This document shows positions 57,220 to 64,000 of a stretch of 64,000 bases of DNA, piece after piece. The DNA lies in contig JAGMUV010000016.1 of NCBI GenBank assembly GCA_020744425.1, positions 930,001-994,000 on the forward strand, given 5' to 3'. The DNA comes from Dactylonectria macrodidyma (taxonomy: Eukaryota > Ascomycota > Sordariomycetes > Hypocreales > Nectriaceae). Numbering within the stretch: position 1 is the first letter of the stretch; every line of letters begins with the position of its first letter. A program made the position numbers and the translations under genes. The notes under the pieces are model-generated. The model was not told where the DNA came from. It searched no databases and saw only the letters and a list, made by a program, of their open reading frames with translations.

Positions 57220-57660
57220 CCAGTTGTCAACCCCCTCTGTTTGTTTGTCAACCCCCTCTGTGTGTCACCCCCCCCCTTGTTTGTTTGTCAACCCCCTTTG
57301 TCTGTCTGTCAACCCCCTTTGTCTGTCAACCCCCTCTGTTTGTCAACCCCCCCCTGTTTGTTTGTCAACCCCCTTTGTTTGTCAACCCCCTCTGTTTGTT
57401 TGTCAACCCCCTCTGTTTGTTTGTCAACCCCCCCTGTTTGTTTGTCAACCCCCTTTGTGTGTCAACCCCCCCCTTGTTTGTTTGTCAACCCCCTTTGTTT
57501 GTCAACCCCCTCTGTTTGTTTGTCAACCCCCTCTGTTTGTTTGTCAACCCCCCCTGTTTGTTTGTCAACCCCCTTTGTGTGTCAACCCCCCCCTTGTTTG
57601 TTTGTCAACCCCCTTTGTTTGTCAACCCCCTCTGCTTGTCAACCCCCTCTGTTATCTCCA
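57220..57660. repeat. TTTGTCAACCCCCTCTG minisatellite
   Basis: About 24 units of 15-20 bp built on TTTGTCAACCCCCT, organised in part into a higher-order unit of about 120 bp (57350-57470 repeated at 57470-57590). It opens three overlapping pseudo-frames. Confidence 0.97.
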
Positions 57661-58259
57661 TCTCGTCGAGCTTCTGGCAGGTGAGTGACTGCTCTCCTCA
57701 GTTTGTTGCTCAAGCTTGGCCCCCCCTTTACCCCCCTTACCCCACTTCTCTTCCTTTCGGTCCGATGCGCACTCGTCGCTGCGAACTGCCACTCAGTGTC
57801 CCGGCCCACCTCCTCCACAATGTCTGGTGCTATCAAGCTTTCGCGAGGGCTGCTGGGAACGCGGCGAAGGCTCATTGCGGCCCCCTGTGCATGCTCATTC
57901 CCTCAAGAGACACTCTCCTACTCGTACCCAGCCCTACCATAGTTTCAAGCACGCCATCTAGGACGTCGATATAGGCAATGCAAACAACTGCCACTCCATC
58001 TAGTCCGTCTGGAGATCGACTAGTGTTAGCGTAACTGAGCGTCCATTTCTCCAGCCTCGCTTCACACCCCCTTCCCGACTTCTCTTCCTTTCAGTCCGAC
58101 GAACACACATCAAATGACACACACCAAACGACACACACCACAAAGCTCGAGACATTCCAGAGTCTAAACTAGACCCTTCATTCACATCCACCCCGCACCA
58201 GACAAGTAGGTACCCATTTCGGGGGCTCTCATGAGCGACATTTCGTCGCACCTTAGTCT
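57661..58259. other. repeat-derived intergenic DNA
   Basis: Contains twice the block CACTTCTCTTCCTTTCGGTCCGA or variant (about 57744 and 58077), and ACACACCAAACGACACACACC. No gene recognised. Confidence 0.45.
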
Positions 58260-58551
58260 GTAGTGGACAGACATCCCAACAAGCAGTACTGATTGATAAG
58301 GCCCTTACTGATAACTGATTGATTGATTACTATGCTACTGATACTGATTGATTAGCTTATCGATGGTGCCCGCAATTGCGTCGTAATTCGCTTAGACCAC
58401 GTGACGACTTATCCCCCGCAAAACCGGGCCCGTGAAATCGTGTGCGCGACGCCTGATAAGTGCGTTTGATAAGTTCCCCCTGACTTATCAGGTCTCTCCA
58501 GCCTACCCAGCCCAAGAAAAACACCACGTAGAAGGGCCCCGATCGACTGAG

Positions 58552-61082
58552 ATGGCCGCCGCCGACTCGTACACGGCCGCGGACGAGCGCGCCCGTGCCG
58601 CCCGGAGGGCCGGCCTCCAGGCGAAGAAGGACGAACAGCCGGCGAACACGGTGCGGAGTTACGCGGCGAAGCAGCGGGAGTGGAAGGCGCGTCCTCCGGC
58701 CGGCCCCCCCCTTCCCCCCCCCCCCCCCCCCTTTAAGTAGGGCCCCCTAGGCGGCTAACAGATGAATACCTATAGGCCTGGTGCCATATGCCCCGAGCTG
58801 CAGCTGACGGCTCGCTCTATAGCTGGCCCGATGGCGAGCTCGTAACGCCGGATAAGCTGGCGGCGTGGCTTAAAGAGGATATCCTCTTACGACGCGTAGC
58901 GCTGCCGCAGAAGAAGCCACGGGCGCGGGGTAGGGGTAAGGGCAAAGGCGAGGCCATACAGCTACGGCAACAGCTCGAACAGGAGCAGCTCGAGGCCGCG
59001 GCCTTAGCAGAGGCCGAAAGCCTAGCCGAAGCCCTAGAGGTCCCCGTGGCCGAGGCCGCCGAGCTGCTCGCAGACGACCGCGAGGGCTACGTGCGACCCA
59101 CGGCCCTTGCGCCGGCTGCAGTAGACCTTGCTAAAGGATCCCTACTTACGAGGGGCACTATCGACGCCTATATCGCGGCCATCATCGAGCTCTGGCGGCT
59201 CCAGGTGGCCCATGGCAATGCGAATACAGAGAACCCCCGGGGCGCCGCCGTACGAGGCTTCCTCGAGCAACGGGGCCGGCAGCGGGGGAAGCACGACCGC
59301 GCCTCCTTTAAAGACCGCGGAACCGACGGGATCCAGGCCGGCTATTCTCCCGATGAATGGCTCCGGATCCAGGATCTCCTTCTCAGCGGGGCCGCGTATA
59401 CGCCGCAAAACCTCCGTACGCGAGTCGACCTCCTCTTCGGCCATTACTACCTCTTACGGGGGGAGAACCGCCGTAAGATGGAGCTTGCAGACCTATCCCT
59501 ACTTGACTATCCGCCTTCAGAAGGCCTAACCCTCTGTAGCTGCCTCGTAAGCCTTTTACAAGACAGCAAGCTAAATAAGATGGCGAAGAAGGAGTTTATG
59601 GGCGCCCTCCGGCATAAGGACCCCTTATTCTGTACGCAAGGGGCCTTAGCACAGCTCTTCTTCTGGCGCTGGCACGTCGCCGGCGAGCCGCCCCCGTCCT
59701 TCCGGCGCCGTCAGGACTGGTATCGGATCAAGGTCCTCGTCGGACGGGACCGCGAGCAGGAGCTCTCGTACCCGACGCAGTTATAAGAGACCTGGCGTAT
59801 CTTCAGCGCTGCCGGCCTTATCGCGTTAAAGAAGACGCACCTCCCGCGCAGGGTAGGCGCCCAGGATGCTGAGACCCATGGTACATCGCTCGCCCAGATC
59901 TCGCAGGCCGGCCGCTGGAACCAGAGCGTGCTCTGCCAGGCCTATCTTACACACCTACCTCGCCAGTTCATGCGTATCGTCGCCGGCTTCTCGGCGTTCC
60001 CGGGGGACTACTTCCTCGCGCGTGCGGCCCACGAACCTCCGTATGTCTTACAAAAGCAGCTCTGGCCGTGGATCGAGGAGTGGGAGCCTCGCTTTGAGGC
60101 GCGGGCGCGCTGGCAATGCTGGGCAGAAGGCGGCCTTGACGACGACGACCTAGCCGCCGACGGCTTTCTTAAGCTTATGCGGCGCCTACGCATAGTACTC
60201 TTACAGGACCTGGCTGTCTTACAGCCCCGCTACCCGTCGCTACCCTTCTTTGCTTACGCCCCTTTTAACGGGCCCGAGTGGGACGAATTCGCCGTCGCTG
60301 TGCGCTCCGACGCAGTAGAGGCTACGGAGCCGTTAAGCCTGGTCGTATGACGCGCGCTGCTAGAGCTAAGCGGGGTCTTAGAGAGCACGCGCGAGGCCCT
60401 CTTACAGAATAGCCAGCGGCTCGGCATCCGGCTAGAGGCCCGGCTAGAGGGGATTCAGGGCGGCCTCGATGCCCTCCTCCAGGGAAAGGTCCCTATTACC
60501 TTTACTAGCTACTTCGGAGCCGGGCTAGCAATGGTGCCGGCGCTATCGACAGCTCCTACCTTGGATCTTAATACAGCTCCGGCTCCGGCCCCGGCACCGG
60601 CCCCAGAGCCTCTAGTACCAGGTATGCCTATCGTTACAGCTCTGGCTAGGGTCTTTACAGTGCAGGACGTCTGGAAGGAATAGGAGGAAGGGATTGCCAG
60701 CCAGCTGGCTGTACGGGTGCTAGAAGAGACGTGGGGAAGCCGCTGGCGCCCGGGGAACGGGGTTAGGGTGCAGTTCTGTCGCCGGAAGGTGATCTAGGAC
60801 GAGCTCTTAGCCCGTATAGCGTCTGGCAAGAGCGAGGAGGAGGCCGTTGCGGAGCTAGAGCGCTTACGTGCCGGCCGGAGCTTGAACCGGCTCGTCGACG
60901 AGCTCAAACAACGCCGCCGGCAGGGCTAGGGTCAGGGCCAGGGTCGGGGCAAGATACGGGTACAGGTAGGGACCCCGGTGCCTGATGACCCAGGCCCAGG
61001 CTCGGGACCAGGTCTGACTCGGGGCCAGGGCCATCGGGGACGCTGGACCCGGCTAGGGAGGAGGCGGACCGCCCCTTGTTAA
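58552..61082 (+). pseudogene. Crypton tyrosine recombinase with GCR1_C-like tail, stop-riddled
   Basis: The N-terminus (MAAADSYTAADERARAARRA ... VRSYAAKQREWKA) is separated by a poly-C-bearing gap of about 90 bp from WCHMPRAAADGSLYSWPDGE at 58779. From 58788 to 61082 one frame runs with no indel but five internal stops: TAA 59784, TGA 60348, TAG 60681, 60795 and 60927. The recombinase region has RGENRRKMELADL, then KKTHLPRRVGAQ, ETHGTSLAQIS, AGRWNQ and the tyrosine in AYLTHLPRQF. These are the R...HxxR...Y elements of the Crypton/Ndc10-like family. The tail VWKE, RVLEETWGSRWRPGNGVRVQ, LDELKQRRR-type segment is the GCR1_C DNA-binding domain common in fungal Cryptons. Inactive as it stands. Confidence 0.8.
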
Positions 61083-62218
61083 TAGTAAGCCGGTCGTCTA
61101 GTACGGAGTAGGGTCTTTATATATATATTAAGAAAACATATTTTTAAAGATTAAAGAGCCATAAGAACAGTATATGATTATCATATAGTCCTTATAGCAG
61201 AGCCTAGCCTACTTAGACCCTTTCTAGCATTATATATATAAATATCTTAACAGCCAGTAGCTTATATATCACTGCTCCTAGACTAAATGCACTGCCGGAG
61301 TGTAGTAGTCCCCCAGCCCCGGAATGGCCTCGATTAGGCCGCTGGCTGTTAAGTTATTCGCATGCGCAGCGCTGGGCACTTATCAGATGGTAGTTGTGTA
61401 ATCACATACGATTTCCCGAAATTACTCCGCAAAACGACCCCACGATAAGTTCTGCTTATCAGTAAATGCCAAGACATGACGTAATCAGGGTTCAAGTCCA
61501 CTGAACTTCAGGCCTCAGTTGATTGGATTCAGGGTTTACACGTGACGCAAAGAGGTCCGTGCACTCGTGCACGGGTCACTGAGTGATCCTAAATCCACGG
61601 GAAGTGCTCGTGGAGTATCATGGATTTGAACCCTGAACGGAATTGTCCCTTCTCGATGGCGAAAAAACAACTGGGAAATATGACTCGAACCAGGGTGGAA
61701 TCAATGCCAGCAAGGCGCTCTCGCCAGGAAAAGTACAGCTACTATGCCTCCAACTTGTATGATGGATATTTTGTAGAGACCAGCGTGTTTGCTGGGATGT
61801 CAAGTGCATTGCGCAACAGTTACGTGAGTCAACCTACCCTATAGTGGATAAGGGTTACCGCATATCTCACCTGTTTGTTGTGGCGGGGCTGGTACTTATT
61901 AACTCCTCTGGGCTGGTTTCCCTGGAAAGATAACAGGCGCTTCATCGTCCCTCATGTCACGAATATTCGATTTGAGATATCGATTCAAAGTAAAAAAAAA
62001 CTGGGTTGCCGTTGAATATGTAGAAAGTAATTCTGGGTTCAGACAGGGGCGATGGGTTGTGTTGCTGAGTACCTGATTTACCGCACTGTTCGCAGCGATC
62101 TGGATGTACCTGCTAACACATCTTAGCACCACGTAGGACTGAATTGATGCACTGTGACAGGCAACTACTATGTAGAAAGGTCACAAAATATCGACGCTAC
62201 GAAAATCCTGGTCACGTG
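61083..62218. other. right inner arm of the nested element, noncoding
   Basis: AT-rich ATATATAT patches (61118-61250), the hairpin GATAAG-TTCTG-CTTATC at 61444-61460, a perfect palindrome CCGTGCAC-TC-GTGCACGG at 61556-61573, and inverted TTCAGGGTT/AACCCTGAA at about 61528 and 61628. No gene. Confidence 0.6.
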
Positions 62219-62884
62219 CGTTACTGATTACTGATTGATTGATTAGGGGCTTACTGATACTGATAACGTATCAGTATCAATCAGTAATCAGTACTGGTTG
62301 ATAACTGACTGCTTGTTGGGACCTCTGGTAGTGGACCAACAACAGTGGGACGAGTCGTTTGTGACAAGCGTTATCGGTCGATCTCTTCTAGGCTTCAAAA
62401 TACATACGTACTCACATACTGTATGTACGTCGCTGTGTTGCCTAGTCAAACCTGAGTTCTCAAGCACGAGACCTTACCCGCTCCTGACATTCTGATCCGC
62501 TCACGGAGCAGTTCTTTGTGACTCACAATCGTCACGGACCTGACAAGGAGACTTTCTCTTGTTGGAAACAGCAAAGGGTGGAGTGGACGGATGGAGATTA
62601 ATCGTCTTCATTATTCCCCACCGACGAACCGAAGAACCGAAGAATCGAAGAGCCGACCCAAGAAAAAGAAGAAGAAAAAGAAAGAAAGGGGAAGAAAAGA
62701 CGGGAAACAAAATCGTCAGGAGGAGTGTTTTTAGGATTGGGTTACTGTCGTCTTGGGTAGGGAGGGCTTGCCGCCACACAAGACCTCCCTCCGGAGACCC
62801 GCGGTGTGTCTGCTTACTTTCTTCCGGCTCTGCTTTTCTCTGGCTTTGCCTTCTGCCCTTCGGACACGCTTTCGATAGAAATGC

Positions 62885-63202
62885 TTATCTAAGCCACGAG
62901 TGCTTGTTCTTCAGCCGACTCAGCCGCATCCTCAAAGCATCCACCGTGACGGGCTTGTAACGCTTCTCATATTCTCCAAGTATCTGATCCCAAGGTACTC
63001 CCCGCTTCCTCCACACCACAATCATCCTGTCGCGCTCGTTCAGGCACTCCAAGCTGGCTTCGAGCTGGGACTGGTGGACGTGTTGGCCCTGCAATGCTGC
63101 ACTGGACGTCTTCGCTGCGGAGACCTCCTTCAACCGCGCTGCCAGCACGACGCTGCCCACGTCGGATAACGGTCGGATGGAGTAGGCGCTGGAATCTGAC
63201 AC
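62885..63202 (-). CDS. small helix-turn-helix-like protein, start unresolved
   Basis: An open frame of about 105 codons whose left-most codon is GTG, so the true start lies upstream, probably in an exon beginning ATG at about 63287 (MVSQQQPLPRS) with an unresolved intron. The C-terminal half reads ERDRMIVVWRKRGVPWDQIL then YKPVTVDALRMRLSRLKNKH. This amphipathic pattern resembles small fungal Myb/HTH proteins in which a Trp-containing helix pair is followed by a recognition-like helix. No named family is certain. Confidence 0.45.
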   Translation of the reverse strand: MSDSSAYSIRPLSDVGSVVLAARLKEVSAAKTSSAALQGQHVHQSQLEASLECLNERDRMIVVWRKRGVPWDQILGEYEKRYKPVTVDALRMRLSRLKNKHSWLR

Positions 63203-63569
63203 GGGGCGACCTGATCTCCGCGCACCGGAGGCTGGTGGTGGGGCCTACCTGGATCGGGGTAAGGGTTGCTGCTGGGAGACCATGGCACCAGCTACACTGA
63301 CAAATGTGCGGCCAAGAATAAATGCTTTGCTACCATTCCAACACCCAATGTCTCTCATTCCTGCCCTTTGTATAGGTCCAGGGGAAGGGGGGGGTGGGGG
63401 TATCGAGACGTCATTTTTGGAAGATCCAGCTCTGATCCTCTACTGCTTTCCTTCCTTCAGAGTCTACCCAGAGAACGTGGCTGAGGAGGCGGGGCATTGC
63501 GACGGATATGGGTTGGGCGGGGGAGCTCGAGGAGGCCTGGGGAGCCCTTGGCAGGAGTAAACATGAGTG

Positions 63570-63720
63570 TCGAGAAATTTGATCGCCTTGTCTGATCTTT
63601 CTCCTTTAAAGCCTCCCTTGTTTTCTCCTTCTCACTACCATCGTCCTCTTCTTCTCCTTCTTCTTCTTCTTCTTCTCCTTCTCCTTTTTCCTATCTTTAC
63701 CTTTTGCCTTTGTACTCACT
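63570..63720. promoter_or_regulatory. CT-rich promoter/leader tract
   Basis: CTT/TTC repeats (63640-63690) just upstream of the secreted-protein start at 63776, typical of fungal leader DNA. Confidence 0.4.
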
Positions 63721-63775
63721 ATAAACTCTCCGAAACTGTGTCGCAAATAGACATCGATAGATGTCCAATATTAAC

Positions 63776-64000
63776 ATGGTGCTTCGGAAGATGATTGTTT
63801 CGGCTCTCGGCTTAGCTGCCCTTAGCGCAGCTGTCCCTACTGGTGAGCGGGAAGATGCTGCACAAATCGGCGTGAGAATATTAAAGATAATAGTAACTCT
63901 CCAGTCGAGGAATTTGAACAGAGGGAAGAGTATGTTGCCTCACTAGTTATCCTATCAATCAAGTATCGACAAACTGACTATTTCCTAAGGGCGTCCACCA
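63776..64000 (+). CDS. secreted protein, 5' part only, runs off right edge
   Basis: ATG at 63776 (or 63791) opens a signal peptide, MVLRKMIVSALGLAALSAAV, with a likely cleavage near AAVPT. The frame continues GEREDAAQIG and then to 63929. A good intron spans 63930-63989: GTATGT, branch CTGAC, CTAAG. An internal GTGAG...CTCCAG segment (63871-63903) could be a very short intron or exon. The mature domain lies outside the window, so no function can be given. Confidence 0.5.

Larger units (their letters stand above)
58268..62327 (+). mobile_element. 4,060-bp TIR element (8-bp duplication) containing a Crypton
   Basis: Ends: CAGACATCCCAACAAGCAGT on the left and CAGAGGTCCCAACAAGCAGT (complement) on the right, 18 of 20 matching. 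Target duplication GTAGTGGA at 58260-58267 and 62328-62335. Subterminal ACTGATT/GATTGATT arrays lie at both ends (58286-58355 and 62219-62310). CAG-type ends plus an 8-bp duplication indicate hAT mobility. No hAT transposase remains; the central 2.5 kb is a Crypton. Confidence 0.85.

Noticed and set aside
57160..57974. CRISPR-like regularly spaced repeats and three overlapping frames
   Set aside because: Continuous minisatellite without unique spacers, in a fungal genome.
61682..61700. GACTCGAACCAGGG resembling a tRNA T-arm on the minus strand
   Set aside because: No acceptor, D or anticodon arms could be formed around it.

Overview
The window is from a filamentous ascomycete (Pezizomycotina). 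Its coding genes have short GT-AG introns of about 45-100 nt with CTGAC/CTAAC-type branch sites. The protein families are fungal: CFEM-type GPI wall protein, 2EXR domain, velvet-independent bZIP, Pho85-type cyclin, cyanovirin-N homology protein. The mobile elements are fungal as well: Fot/pogo, Helitron, Crypton with GCR1_C-like tail, Tad-type LINE, Ty1/copia, hAT. No tRNA or rRNA gene was recognised. Genes are sparse and separated by long, repeat-bearing intergenic stretches, so this looks like a transposon-rich accessory region.

Layout. 1-4.3 kb: a hypothetical gene running off the left edge, then empty sequence. 4.37-9.11 kb: a secreted GPI-anchored CFEM protein gene (minus strand) split by a complete 2.5-kb pogo element inserted at a TA. 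Removing the element and one TA restores an open 723-codon frame. 10.1-12.7 kb: a RING-finger gene and a ferric-reductase-like gene, both needing splicing. 14.8-23.8 kb: a MYND gene stopped inside its zinc finger, an OB-fold-like gene, and divergently from it a Helitron Rep-helicase gene with two introns and three in-frame TAG codons.

25-40 kb: a Pho80-like cyclin, a bZIP factor, a four-TM membrane protein, a long GACA microsatellite, a 174-bp TA-flanked MITE, an F-box/LRR protein, a three-exon secreted cyanovirin-N homology protein, a decayed zinc-finger gene, a 2EXR protein and a small hypothetical protein. 40.6-46.1 kb: a GH18-like pseudogene interrupted by a 1,336-bp hAT element (8-bp target duplication), followed by an internally deleted LINE that carries a run of 60 G. 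47-50.6 kb: low-complexity DNA, a 300-bp foldback repeat and tandem repeats.

50.7-56.1 kb: a young copia element with identical 174-bp LTRs and a 5-bp target duplication. Its primer-binding site matches the anticodon arm of initiator tRNA-Met, and gag and pol share a frame across a TGA-CAA-TTA junction. 56.1-57.7 kb: tandem repeats. 58.27-62.33 kb: a 4,060-bp unit with 20-bp inverted ends and an 8-bp target duplication, containing a Crypton whose ORF is broken only by stop codons. 62.9-64 kb: a small helix-turn-helix-like protein and the start of a secreted protein running off the right edge.

A common theme is gene and element decay by CpA-to-TpA-compatible stop codons (CAG or TGG to TAG, CAA to TAA), as expected from mild RIP or methyl-cytosine deamination. 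The recent insertions (pogo, copia, both 8-bp-duplication elements) are structurally clean.
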